NCBI RefSeq assembly: GCF_008121495.1 | Contig: NZ_CP043051.1 | Coordinates: forward strand, 2,065,001 to 2,129,000 | DNA length: 64,000 nt | Direction: 5' to 3' | Source: Mediterraneibacter gnavus ATCC 29149 | GTDB lineage: Bacteria > Bacillota > Clostridia > Lachnospirales > Lachnospiraceae | Part shown: positions 45,687 through 53,044 of the stretch, piece after piece | Layout: every line of letters begins with the position of its first letter | Position numbering within the stretch: position 1 is the first letter of the stretch | The notes under the pieces: model-generated | The model's database searches: none | The model's input: only the letters and a program-made list of their open reading frames with translations | What the model was told of the DNA's origin: nothing | Translations under genes and position numbers: made by a program

Positions 45687-45881
45687 ATGGCGAAACGAAA
45701 GTACAAGCGTCTGCATTACGAGGACAGGCAGACCATAGAGGCTATGAGTAAGCAGGGCAGCAGTGTAAGTGATATTGCAGAGGTGCTGGGAACACACAGA
45801 GACACGATTTATAGAGAGTTCAAACGCTGCGGGCTTACATTGAAAACCTACACGGCAGCAGCGGGGCAGCAGGCACTATAA
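45687..45881 (+). CDS. Small helix-turn-helix protein (IS30-type HTH)
   Basis: A 64-residue protein: HYEDRQTIEAMSKQGSSVSDIAEVLGTHRDTIYREFKRC is the HTH_38 domain found at the N-terminus of IS30 transposases, standing alone here. AAAGGAG precedes the ATG. It is the first gene of the phage segment and could act as a DNA-binding regulator. The Ala/Gln-rich tail is unstructured. Confidence 0.75.
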   Translation: MAKRKYKRLHYEDRQTIEAMSKQGSSVSDIAEVLGTHRDTIYREFKRCGLTLKTYTAAAGQQAL

Positions 45882-45894
45882 AAAAGGGAAAATA

Positions 45895-46059
45895 ATGAAA
45901 TTAGAGGACGCATTAAAACAAAATCCATACGATAAAACCAGAGGCAGTAAAGGGGCGTACATAAGATATTTACGCTATACCGTGGACGGGTGGTATAGCA
46001 AGAAAAGCGAGGAAATAAGAAAGCAGATAGACCGAGATAAGATAACGAAAGAGAGGTAA
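45895..46059 (+). CDS. Small basic phage protein, unknown
   Basis: A 54-residue protein, MKLEDALKQNPYDKTRG ... DGWYSKKSEEIRKQIDRDKITKER. It begins 14 bases after the previous stop, and its last codons form the GAAAGAGAGG ribosome site of the next gene. No family is recognised. Confidence 0.6.
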   Translation: MKLEDALKQNPYDKTRGSKGAYIRYLRYTVDGWYSKKSEEIRKQIDRDKITKER

Positions 46060-46066
46060 AAGAGAT

Positions 46067-46294
46067 ATGACAAGAGAGGCACTTAAGAAATTAAATGAAA
46101 AGCAAATGAATTACTGTAAAACACTTTCAGCGCTGATTGATAGGGCAAAGATAAAAGGACTTAAAGAAGAGAACGAACGGAACAGAGGAAAACTTAGAGG
46201 GTTTTTAGAGTGCATGGAGCAAATGGAATTATTAAGCGGTTACGAAGTGAAAGCATTATATTTATGGTTCATATCTGGAAATAGAGGAGAATAA
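46067..46294 (+). CDS. Small phage protein, unknown
   Basis: A 75-residue helical, charged protein (REALKKLNEKQMNYCKTLSALIDRAKI). It is preceded by GAAAGAGAGG at the standard distance used across this phage. No recognisable motif. Confidence 0.65.
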   Translation: MTREALKKLNEKQMNYCKTLSALIDRAKIKGLKEENERNRGKLRGFLECMEQMELLSGYEVKALYLWFISGNRGE

Positions 46295-46316
46295 TAGGCG
46301 GCAGCAGCCGCCACGA

Positions 46317-46390
46317 GTGCCGTTAGTTCAGTTGGTTAGAGCAGCCGCCTCATAAGCGGCAAGTCGTGGGTTCAAGTCCCACACGGCACA
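46317..46390 (+). tRNA. Phage tRNA with anticodon CAT, probably tRNA-Ile2 (AUA-reading)
   Basis: A canonical cloverleaf folds. The acceptor is GTGCCGT / ACGGCAC, the D-stem GTTC / GAGC, and the anticodon stem GCCGC / GCGGC with loop CTCATAA (anticodon 46351-46353). The T-arm is GTGGG TTCAAGT CCCAC and the discriminator is A46390. CCA is not encoded. CAT can mean Met or the minor Ile tRNA whose C34 is changed to lysidine. Pairs C4-G69 and C5-G68 are the known determinants for the lysidine synthase TilS, and elongator tRNA-Met lacks them. Phage genes seem rich in ATA codons, which supports Ile2. Confidence 0.9.
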
Positions 46391-46625
46391 TTGCGTAGCA
46401 GGCATGGCGAGCCTGCGGCAGAGGGCAGCAGGCTAATAGCTGCAATCTGTATACCGTGGAAAAATAGCGGCGGTCATACCAGCCAGAAAGTATGTGGACA
46501 GTCAACAGGTTTTCAGTTGCTTTTTAATGCGAAAAGCAGCCCGCACGGTAAAACCAAACGCCAGAACAGGAGAGCGGCACACATGGAAAGACAGAGAGCG
46601 CCGCCGAAAGGAAGAGAGGCAGAGA
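46391..46625 (+). other. Spacer between the phage tRNA and the next gene
   Basis: About 235 bases with open frames in more than one phase but no ribosome site that I trust. An in-frame extension of the next gene back to 46494 or 46527 exists (MRKAARTVKPNARTGERH), but the start with a phage-type site is at 46626. I see no hairpin or repeat. Confidence 0.4.
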
Positions 46626-46964
46626 ATGGCAGCAGAGGCATTGATAGTAGAGGACGCATACCAGAGAGGCTATGCAGATGCCATAGCAGATATGCGAAAG
46701 AAAAAAGAGCAGAGGCGGCAGCGGGAGCAGGCAAAGAAAGCCCGCCGCTGGTATTTCATTAAGCAGAAAGCCTACGGGCTTGCAATGCTGGCAGTTACCG
46801 TGCTGGCGGTATGGGCGACAGAGGGCGACATAACAATAGCGGTTATTACCGTACCGCTGGGGCTTATGTGCCTTTTCAGTAAAAAAATGATGATAGTAGA
46901 CGACTACTATTTTGCTACAGAAGAGAGGGCAATACATGGACGAAAAAACAATACAGCGTATTAA
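46626..46964 (+). CDS. Phage membrane protein with two helices, unknown
   Basis: A 112-residue protein. A charged helix (EALIVEDAYQRGYADAIADMRKKKEQRRQREQ) is followed by two hydrophobic segments (GLAMLAVTVLAVWA and ITIAVITVPLGLMCLF) and a short tail. The start at 46626 follows GAGAGG, as in its neighbours. It overlaps the next gene by 29 bases. The function is unknown. Confidence 0.6.
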   Translation: MAAEALIVEDAYQRGYADAIADMRKKKEQRRQREQAKKARRWYFIKQKAYGLAMLAVTVLAVWATEGDITIAVITVPLGLMCLFSKKMMIVDDYYFATEERAIHGRKNNTAY

Positions 46965-47490
46965 AAAGCTGCAAGCACTGGCAGAGCGGGGCGTAGGCGG
47001 CGAGAAAACGACAGCGCAAAAGAAACTTGCAAAGCTGCTTAAGGATAACGGTATAAATTCCTTAGACGAACTGCAAAAGGAAGAGTATGAATATACGATA
47101 TTTTCCTACAACGGAAAGCACGAAATAAAACTGCTGCGACAGTGTATGTATAAGGTCATGGGTGCTAAATCTGACAGAACAGCATACAAGCCATACGGAC
47201 GGCGGCAGAAAATCGGCATATATTGCACGAAAGCGCAGAAAATCGAAATAGAGTTAGAGTTTGAATTTTACAGAAATGTATTTTATGAGGAATTAAGCAC
47301 ATTTATGGACGCTTTCATACAAGCACAGCAGATTTTCCCAGAAGATGCACCAACAGGAGACTACGACGAATTTAACGAAAGAGATATGAAAATAGCGTTT
47401 ATGGCTACTGGGATAGAACGGCGTAGCAGGACTGCAATGATAGAGGAAAGCGAGGCGGGAAATGAGAAAACGAAAACGACAAACAGTTAA
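46936..47490 (+). CDS. DUF2786-like phage protein
   Basis: A 184-residue protein. The N-terminus RIKKLQALAERGVGGEKTTAQKKLAKLLKDNGI matches the DUF2786 pattern of phage and plasmid proteins of unknown function. A longer alpha/beta part follows (YTIFSYNGKHEIKLLRQC). Its C-terminus contains EESEAGNE, written by the ribosome-site cassette of the next gene, which starts inside it at 47462. Confidence 0.75.
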   Translation: MDEKTIQRIKKLQALAERGVGGEKTTAQKKLAKLLKDNGINSLDELQKEEYEYTIFSYNGKHEIKLLRQCMYKVMGAKSDRTAYKPYGRRQKIGIYCTKAQKIEIELEFEFYRNVFYEELSTFMDAFIQAQQIFPEDAPTGDYDEFNERDMKIAFMATGIERRSRTAMIEESEAGNEKTKTTNS

Positions 47491-47833
47491 GAAACTGATA
47501 CAGTGCGTAGCCATTATAGCGGCAGGCGTGCTGGCAATCATTTTGTTTATGCTGGCTATCTGGTACAGAGGAAAGAACAGCGAGCCAGTAACAGACGAAC
47601 AGGTAGCAGCGCAGATGCAGCAGGCAGAGCCGCTGGTTATTGAAACACCAGAGACAGCCGCAGAGGGCAGCATAAGAGTATACGACTATGACGGCTGCTG
47701 TATTTATGCCTACTACGGCAAAATTCGGATAAACAACGACGGTAAGAACGGCAAGGACATTGACGTAGAGGCAATAGGCTACTTAGAGGGCTACCAAGAG
47801 CATAAGGACGAAAGCGAGGCAGGCAATGAGTGA
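47462..47833 (+). CDS. Single-pass phage membrane protein, unknown
   Basis: A 123-residue protein with basic N-terminus MRKRKRQTVKK, one hydrophobic helix (~residues 15-35) and an acidic outer part. It ends KDESEAGNE, coded by the next gene's start cassette. GAAAGCGAGG lies six bases before the ATG. No family is recognised. Confidence 0.7.
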   Translation: MRKRKRQTVKKLIQCVAIIAAGVLAIILFMLAIWYRGKNSEPVTDEQVAAQMQQAEPLVIETPETAAEGSIRVYDYDGCCIYAYYGKIRINNDGKNGKDIDVEAIGYLEGYQEHKDESEAGNE

Positions 47834-48167
47834 GGTATACATACGCAGCCAGAATAAAGAAAAGCTGTATAGACTGGGCGGTAATTACGCCTGCGTAGAG
47901 TACGGAGAGTACGAGGACGTAAAGAAAAAGAGAGGCGGCGCAGAGGCAGACAAAAAGCGCCACGTAATTTGCATAAGTGACGGGTGTTTAGAGGAAATCG
48001 GAGAGTATGCCACAAAAGAGCGCTGCTTAGAGGTTCTGGACGAGATACAGAAAGCGTGCGTAAGCTATCTGTTTACGGCTGGCGGCGCAGCCATAGTAAG
48101 GGGCGGCATGGACGTACAGCCGTTTGCAGTAGTAATACCGAGGCTGTACGAAATGCCGGAGAAATAG
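47826..48167 (+). CDS. Phage protein, unknown
   Basis: A 113-residue soluble protein (MSEVYIRSQNKEKLYRLGGNYACVEYGEYEDVKKK ... HVICISDGCLEEIGEYATKERCLEVLDEI). The pattern looks like a small alpha/beta fold often seen in phage early regions. It overlaps the upstream gene by eight bases. The function is unknown. Confidence 0.7.
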   Translation: MSEVYIRSQNKEKLYRLGGNYACVEYGEYEDVKKKRGGAEADKKRHVICISDGCLEEIGEYATKERCLEVLDEIQKACVSYLFTAGGAAIVRGGMDVQPFAVVIPRLYEMPEK

Positions 48168-48179
48168 GAGAGGCAGACA

Positions 48180-48503
48180 GTGACAGTAAAGGAATTTATA
48201 GGCACGCTGGAAAGTTCAGACCGCCTGCGCATTATCGAGGGCAAAGCAGAGGTTTACGTAGGGTATCTGGCAGCGTTCAGACCGTTTGCAGACCATGAGA
48301 TAAGCGAGGAATACCGAAAATACAGCGAGCATGAGGTAAAGAAGTTTAGGGCAGTGCCGGAGATAACGCACAGACGCTGGAAAGAGCTGGGGCTTATGAA
48401 ACCATTAGAGCCAGACCAGACAGCGCAGTATAAGTTTAGTGATTTGCAGATGTCACTTTACTACACCATATACATACAGGAAAGGAAAGGGCAGGAAGTA
48501 TGA
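48180..48503 (+). CDS. Phage protein, unknown (GTG start)
   Basis: A 107-residue protein beginning V(M)TVKEFIGTLESSDRLRIIEGKAEVYVGYLAAFRP, similar in shape to small phage proteins with a strand-turn-strand start. GGAGAGG lies upstream of the GTG. Its stop overlaps the next ATG (ATGA). Confidence 0.65.
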   Translation: MTVKEFIGTLESSDRLRIIEGKAEVYVGYLAAFRPFADHEISEEYRKYSEHEVKKFRAVPEITHRRWKELGLMKPLEPDQTAQYKFSDLQMSLYYTIYIQERKGQEV

Positions 48504-49228
48504 CAAAGAAAAAGCCGGATTTTTTACGGGATTTAGATACTGCAATCATGGACGAGCTTACAGGTGGCGGTATCAAGGAAAATGCAGCGGGACTGGTAGG
48601 AACGCTTACACAGATTAAGGAAATTAAGCAGCTATGCGGGCTGCCGTTTTGTGGTTATATGGCAAAGCTGGAAACGGTAAGACCAAGCGGCGTGCCGGAC
48701 GAGGTAACGGTAGTATTTGCAGAGGACGTACCATACAGGGATTGCAACGGCATAGAGTTTGACGTTATGCAGGAATTTGTAGAGGGCAGCAGGCTTTTAC
48801 TGACGGGCAAGGCGCAGACGCTTAAGGACTTCCAGAGCGGTAGACTGCTGGTATATATTCTGGCAGATTTTGTGGCGGTATCAGAAAAGGCAGTAGAGCA
48901 GGACGAGGTAGCAGTAAGAGGCATTATAGCAAATACGCCAACACACAGAGAAACGCCGAGAGGCAAGCGCATTACTGATATTACGGTAAGGGTAAGAAAT
49001 GAGCTTACAGGCGGCAGCTGCTATTTACCGTGCATCTGCTGGCAGGAACAGGCAGACGAGGCGGCGCAGTGGCAGCAGGGCGATACTGTAGAGCTGCTGG
49101 GGCGGTATCAGAGCCGCCAGTATGAAAAGGTGCTTGACGCAGCCACAGGAGAAAGAGAACAGCGTACAGCTTATGAGGTATCGGTACGGCTGATTAGAAG
49201 AAAGGAAGAGGCAGAAAATGAGCGTTGA
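48500..49228 (+). CDS. SSB/OB-fold-like phage protein
   Basis: A 242-residue protein. The second half (VAVRGIIANTPTHRETPRGKRITDITVRVRNELTGGSCYLPCICWQEQADEAAQWQQGDTVELLGRYQSR, in part) follows the OB-fold single-stranded DNA-binding pattern. The first half may hold a second, diverged OB-fold. It is distinct from the canonical SSB at 55055. A role in phage replication is likely. The SSB link is by pattern only. Confidence 0.65.
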   Translation: MTKKKPDFLRDLDTAIMDELTGGGIKENAAGLVGTLTQIKEIKQLCGLPFCGYMAKLETVRPSGVPDEVTVVFAEDVPYRDCNGIEFDVMQEFVEGSRLLLTGKAQTLKDFQSGRLLVYILADFVAVSEKAVEQDEVAVRGIIANTPTHRETPRGKRITDITVRVRNELTGGSCYLPCICWQEQADEAAQWQQGDTVELLGRYQSRQYEKVLDAATGEREQRTAYEVSVRLIRRKEEAENER

Positions 49229-49472
49229 ACGCATTGGTAAGGGCTATGTAAAAATCTGCGTGAGTGAGGAAGAGTTAGAGAACAGCATAGCTGGGCTTAG
49301 CCAGTTAAAACCTATTTTGCAAACGCAAGTAATGAAAGGGAATGGAAGAAACACAAAGCAGGGGCTTATTGACGCAGCAGAGCTGGGAAAACATTTTGAT
49401 ACGGCGATAGATGCAATGACTATGCTTTTGGCTGGGTTTAAGGAAGAAAGCGAGGTACAGAATGAAGAGTAA
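49218..49472 (+). CDS. Small phage protein, unknown
   Basis: An 84-residue protein (GYVKICVSEEELENSIAGLSQLKPILQTQVMKGNGRN), ending KEESEVQNEE from the next start cassette. It overlaps both neighbours. No family is recognised. Confidence 0.65.
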   Translation: MSVERIGKGYVKICVSEEELENSIAGLSQLKPILQTQVMKGNGRNTKQGLIDAAELGKHFDTAIDAMTMLLAGFKEESEVQNEE

Positions 49473-49782
49473 AACAATTTTAGGAGCAGACGGCGCAACA
49501 AAAATGCGACAGATTACAGTAGGGATACACGGAAAGGGCGGCGAGGCAGGCATAAAGGCAATACAGCAGCTTGCAGGCATGGTGGACAGCTTAAAGCAGT
49601 GCCAGACACCGCAGGAAGTATACGACAGATATTTACAGATTACGGGGTATTGTAAATGTTGCGTTGATTGTAATTTTATAGACCAAAAGGGAGCAGACGA
49701 GCTGATGTGCTTAGCAGCATATCTGGCAGGAAATGAACAGGCACGGGCAGAGGCACAACAGAAAGCGGGTAAAAAGGCATGA
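49462..49782 (+). CDS. Small phage protein with Cys cluster, unknown
   Basis: A 106-residue protein containing GYCKCCVDCNFIDQKGADELMCLA, a compact set of cysteines that could bind metal. GAAAGCGAGG lies six bases before the ATG. It ends four bases into the next gene. Confidence 0.65.
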   Translation: MKSKTILGADGATKMRQITVGIHGKGGEAGIKAIQQLAGMVDSLKQCQTPQEVYDRYLQITGYCKCCVDCNFIDQKGADELMCLAAYLAGNEQARAEAQQKAGKKA

Positions 49783-50306
49783 GAAAGGTTTATATATGCA
49801 GCCCATACAGGGCGAAAGACGGCGCAGAGCTGGACAGAAACATAGATTATGCGCAGCAGCTGACACGGCAGGCGTTAGAGGCGGGCTTAGCACCCATTAC
49901 GCCGCATTTATATATGACGCAGTGCATGGACGATAAAAAGCCGGAAGAGCGGGCAAGAGGTATGGCTGCGGGGCTTACGCTGCTGAAAGGCTGCGATTTT
50001 GTTATTGCTGGCGTGAAATACGGCATAACAGAGGAAATGGACAGAGAAATACATACAGCAAATATGCTGGGAATTGCGGTTATAGATGCAAACCAGATTA
50101 AACGGCATCTGGAATATGAGGAAAAGCGACAGGAGCGGGTAGCGAGCGACTACGCAAAGCTGCATAAGTGCAAGCATTGTTACGAGCGTAGATTATGTAG
50201 CCTTATGGGGCATGAGAACTGCTGTACCGCCAGCGCTTGCACAGCTGCATATAAACGGGCTTATGAGTATGCCTTAAGCCGCATAAGAGAGTGGCAGGAA
50301 ACATGA
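49779..50306 (+). CDS. DUF4406-like nucleoside 2-deoxyribosyltransferase-fold protein
   Basis: A 175-residue protein. MRKVYICSPYRAKDGAELDRNIDYAQQLTRQALEAGLAPITPHLYMTQCMDD is the DUF4406 start. CDFVIAGVKYGITEEMDREIHTANMLGI follows, which in the fold holds the catalytic Glu of deoxyribosyltransferases. A Cys-rich tail (CKHCYERRLCSLMGHENCC) is added. Nucleotide or nucleoside processing is possible; family members are common in phages and untested. Confidence 0.78.
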   Translation: MRKVYICSPYRAKDGAELDRNIDYAQQLTRQALEAGLAPITPHLYMTQCMDDKKPEERARGMAAGLTLLKGCDFVIAGVKYGITEEMDREIHTANMLGIAVIDANQIKRHLEYEEKRQERVASDYAKLHKCKHCYERRLCSLMGHENCCTASACTAAYKRAYEYALSRIREWQET

Positions 50307-50314
50307 AAAATAAA

Positions 50315-50346
50315 AGCGCCTACGGTGGGGAAACACCATAGGCGCT
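50315..50346 (+). other. Strong hairpin upstream of the replication gene
   Basis: AGCGCCTA-C-GGTG pairs with CACC-A-TAGGCGCT around a six-base loop (GGGAAA). No T-run follows, so it is not a usual terminator. The AT-rich segment behind it (50347-50400) contains the repeated word AAGCTAT. Lying just before an HUH replication gene it could hold the nick site, but that is inference. Confidence 0.45.
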
Positions 50347-50411
50347 AAGCTATACAGCTTTGAAATACTATAAAAATTATAAGCTATGTATGGCGCAAAG
50401 TCAAGAAATTT

Positions 50412-50432
50412 AACGGGCAGGCAGCCCGTTTT
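50412..50432 (+). terminator. Possible weak terminator
   Basis: AACGGGC pairs with GCCCGTT across a five-base loop, followed by a short T-run. It is 45 bases before the replication gene start. Confidence 0.4.
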
Positions 50433-50476
50433 AACACTTGATAAAAGTATTAACGAACCGACAGAGAGGTAGATAT

Positions 50477-51418
50477 ATGCCGTACGTAGAGAGGGTAACA
50501 AAAGCGGGAAATACGATAGAGATAGAGAGGTACTTTACCAGCAGATACAAAAAGAAAGGTATCAGCAGAGGGGATAAGGTAAAGCCAACAAAAGAAGAGC
50601 AGGAGAAAGTAAACACCAGACAGGCAGAGAGAAAGTTAAGGATACTCATAAATGCAAACTATGGCTATGGGGACTACCATTTAGTGCTTGACTATATCCG
50701 CAGGAAAGGAGAGTCGGACAGAACGCCGGAGCAGATGCGGCAGGACATAGACGTATTTTTGAGGGAGTGCAGAAAGGAGTACAGAAAAGCAGGGTTAGAG
50801 TTCAAATACATACACGTTATGGAGATAGGCAAGAAAGGTGCGAGGCATCACCACCTTGTAGTAAATAAAATTGACACAGAGATTTTACAGCGCTGCTGGT
50901 ATAAGGCATACGAGGGGCATAACAGAGTAAAGGTATTCCCTCTGGACGACAGCGGCAACTATGCAGAACTGGCAAGCTATTTAATCAAGTACACAGGAAC
51001 GCACAAAAAGGGTACTGACGGAGCATTACAGGGTAAGCGCTGGAATTGCAGCAAGAATTTAGTAAGACCAGAGCCAGAGTATCACATAATTTCAGACCGT
51101 GAGTATTTCAAGAAAGAGCCAAAGGCAATAAAGGGCTATTACGTGGACAAGAACAGCGTAAGCATGGGGGTACACAGCCCAGAGTATTACGGCTATGGGT
51201 ATTTAAGATACACCTTAGTAAAAATAACAGATAGGGGGGCTGAAATGCAGATAATCAAGGGCATTGCCATTGCAGCAGTGTTGATAATAGCCGGACTGCT
51301 GGCGCTGATTGTGGCAGCATATCTGGCGTTTAGAATTGCGGCGGCTATTTTTGAACAGCAAGAGAGCTGGAAAGACAGCGGCAGCAGAAAGGGCAGAAAA
51401 CATGATAGAAAAAATTAA
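50477..51418 (+). CDS. HUH-type rolling-circle replication protein with C-terminal membrane helix
   Basis: A 313-residue protein. LEFKYIHVMEIGKKGARHHHLVVNK contains the HUH metal motif and KYIHVMEIG the preceding strand. ELASYLIKYTGTHKK (~residues 170-185) fits the catalytic Tyr helix of single-Tyr Rep proteins like those of microviruses and small plasmids. After residue ~255 the frame runs through a G-run into AEMQIIKG and a long hydrophobic helix. An in-frame ATG at 51245 with AGGGGGG upstream could start a separate 57-residue membrane protein. The start at 50477 follows GAGAGG. Confidence 0.8.
   Translation: MPYVERVTKAGNTIEIERYFTSRYKKKGISRGDKVKPTKEEQEKVNTRQAERKLRILINANYGYGDYHLVLDYIRRKGESDRTPEQMRQDIDVFLRECRKEYRKAGLEFKYIHVMEIGKKGARHHHLVVNKIDTEILQRCWYKAYEGHNRVKVFPLDDSGNYAELASYLIKYTGTHKKGTDGALQGKRWNCSKNLVRPEPEYHIISDREYFKKEPKAIKGYYVDKNSVSMGVHSPEYYGYGYLRYTLVKITDRGAEMQIIKGIAIAAVLIIAGLLALIVAAYLAFRIAAAIFEQQESWKDSGSRKGRKHDRKN
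51245..51418 (+). CDS. Possible nested small membrane protein (internal start)
   Basis: 57 residues, MQIIKGIAIAAVLIIAGLLALIV and onward, with a single long hydrophobic helix and a basic tail. It is read in the same frame as the replication protein. AGGGGGG lies seven bases before the ATG. A one-base slip in the G-run (51234-51239) would separate the two products. Confidence 0.45.
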   Translation: MQIIKGIAIAAVLIIAGLLALIVAAYLAFRIAAAIFEQQESWKDSGSRKGRKHDRKN

Positions 51419-51647
51419 ATACTGGTTATTCCAGAAAGGCAAGGACTGTAAGCGCTGCTGCCTGCGGTGCAGATACTACGATATATGCCGCTGGGACGTA
51501 CTGGGAAATGCAGGACTACAAAGCGAGGAAACAATAACGCTTTTGGTGATAGAGAACAGCAAGCCGCATAAGGACGGGCTACCTTTTAGAATTTGCCAGT
51601 ATGTAGAATTTAAGCAGAGAGCGAGGCGAGAAAATGAGAAACTTTAG
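51402..51647 (+). CDS. Cysteine-rich small phage protein
   Basis: An 81-residue protein with CKRCCLRCRYYDICRWD (~residues 16-32) and a later FRICQYVEF, suggesting a zinc site. It starts 17 bases inside the previous gene and ends 14 bases into the next. Its C-terminus RARRENEKL is coded by the next gene's ribosome site. The function is unknown. Confidence 0.65.
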   Translation: MIEKIKYWLFQKGKDCKRCCLRCRYYDICRWDVLGNAGLQSEETITLLVIENSKPHKDGLPFRICQYVEFKQRARRENEKL

Positions 51648-52044
51648 ACTGGACGACGAAAGCGGGCATCAAGAGGCATTATTTAGCTGGGCTGCATACA
51701 GAACAGAGATTATGCCGGAACTGCAATATATGTATCATGTGCCAAACGGCGGCAAACGTGATAAAGCAACAGCAGCGGTGCTTAAGAGGCAGGGCGTAAA
51801 GGCTGGCGTGCCAGACATTATGCTACCAGCCGCAAGGGCTGGGTATCATGGGCTTTACATAGAGCTTAAGGCAGGCGAGAACACGACGACCAAGAAACAG
51901 AAAGAGTGGTTAGAGTATCTGCGGCAGCAGGGCTATTATACCGCCGTCTGCTACGGCTGGCAGCCAGCAGCGCAGCTGATAGAGCAGTATTTATTACATT
52001 CAGACGAGCTTACAAAAGAACAGGAAACAGTAACCATGCGTTAG
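51634..52044 (+). CDS. VRR-NUC domain nuclease
   Basis: A 136-residue stand-alone VRR-NUC protein. HQEALFSWAA supplies the first acidic residue, VPNGGKRDKATAAVLKRQGVKAGVPDIMLP contains the PD motif, and GLYIELKAG the E-x-K motif (~residues 80-90). This is a PD-(D/E)xK nuclease common in phage replication modules. The start follows GAGCGAGG. Confidence 0.9.
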   Translation: MRNFRLDDESGHQEALFSWAAYRTEIMPELQYMYHVPNGGKRDKATAAVLKRQGVKAGVPDIMLPAARAGYHGLYIELKAGENTTTKKQKEWLEYLRQQGYYTAVCYGWQPAAQLIEQYLLHSDELTKEQETVTMR

Positions 52045-52071
52045 GGGCGACGCAGGAAAGAGAGGCAAAGA

Positions 52072-52860
52072 ATGAAAACAATAAGCATTTTGAATTTAAA
52101 GGGCGGCGTAGCCAAGACCTTTACAGCGGCAAACATGGCGTATGAGCTTTACAGGCGAGGTTATAAGGTGCTGCTGATTGACAACGATAAGCAGGGAAAC
52201 TTAAGCAAGGCGTACAGCAGATATGATGCAGAGAACGTAGCACCAGTTACAAGGCTACTGGCTGGGGACTGGGAAAACGCAGACGAGCTGATACAGCATA
52301 CAGAGTATGAGGGTATCGACATTGTAACGGCGAATATGTCATTATTTGGGGCTACATGGAATTTAACCAAAGAGGACAGCGAAAACCAGATAGAGAGATA
52401 TAAAGCACTGGTATATGCAAAGATGCAGTATTACGGAGATTGCACCATATACGGCAAGTATGATTACTGCATCATTGATAACCCGCCGGATATTGGGCTT
52501 AATGTTGTAAATGCGCTGGCAATCACGGACGAGGTAATAGTACCCGTAAAGGTGGACGAGGACGCTTTAGAGGGGCTGGACATTGTGACAGAGCAGATAG
52601 AGGACGCAAAGGCATTTAACCCAGCATTAAAGCTGGCAGGCGTGCTGATTACGTCATACCAGAACACAGACGGCGAGGCAGCAGGCGTAGAGTGGCTGGA
52701 ACAAAAGACAGATTTTAATATTTTGGGTATTATTCGGTATTCCAAGAAAGTAGCAGAAAATACTTTCATGCGTAAGCCGATTTATGAGTATAGCCCATGC
52801 TGCGGAGCGGCGCAGGGATACAAGAAATTTGTAACAGCGTATACAGGGAAAGAGAGGTAG
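52072..52860 (+). CDS. parA: ParA-type partition ATPase
   Basis: A 262-residue ParA/Soj ATPase. The deviant Walker A is LKGGVAKTFTAANMA (~residues 10-17), Walker A' is VLLIDNDKQGNLSKAY, and Walker B is YCIIDNPPDIGLNVVNAL. There is no N-terminal DNA-binding domain. Paired with ParB at 53045, it should segregate or position phage DNA. GAAAGAGAGG lies six bases before the ATG. Confidence 0.93.
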   Translation: MKTISILNLKGGVAKTFTAANMAYELYRRGYKVLLIDNDKQGNLSKAYSRYDAENVAPVTRLLAGDWENADELIQHTEYEGIDIVTANMSLFGATWNLTKEDSENQIERYKALVYAKMQYYGDCTIYGKYDYCIIDNPPDIGLNVVNALAITDEVIVPVKVDEDALEGLDIVTEQIEDAKAFNPALKLAGVLITSYQNTDGEAAGVEWLEQKTDFNILGIIRYSKKVAENTFMRKPIYEYSPCCGAAQGYKKFVTAYTGKER

Positions 52861-52865
52861 CGGGC

Positions 52866-53039
52866 ATGGATAAAGAAAAACGGTTTTGCCCGTTCAAAAG
52901 CAGTATGCAGGTAGATTACAGGAACGGTGCAAGGAATGTGCGTAATTTGTTTGTAAGATGCAGCGGCAGTAAGTGCATGGCATATAAAAACGGCGGCTGC
53001 TTAAGACTGGGAACGGGAACAGAGAAGAAAGCGAGGTAG
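52866..53039 (+). CDS. Small Cys-containing protein between parA and parB
   Basis: A 57-residue protein: FCPFKSSMQVDYRNGARNVRNLFVRCSGSKCMAYKNGGCLRLG. Its four cysteines are spaced like a small zinc or iron site. GAAAGAGAGG lies upstream. Similar small CPF...C...C...C proteins occur in phages, but I cannot name a family. Confidence 0.65.
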   Translation: MDKEKRFCPFKSSMQVDYRNGARNVRNLFVRCSGSKCMAYKNGGCLRLGTGTEKKAR

Positions 53040-53044
53040 AGAAT

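Noticed and set aside
45609-45700. Left attachment site of the prophage
   Set aside because: The boundary is clear in composition, but without the right end no repeat can be compared, so no att site is claimed.
46391-46762. 123-residue open frame just after the phage tRNA
   Set aside because: No ribosome site, very high Arg/Ser content and out-of-frame overlap with the better supported gene at 46626.
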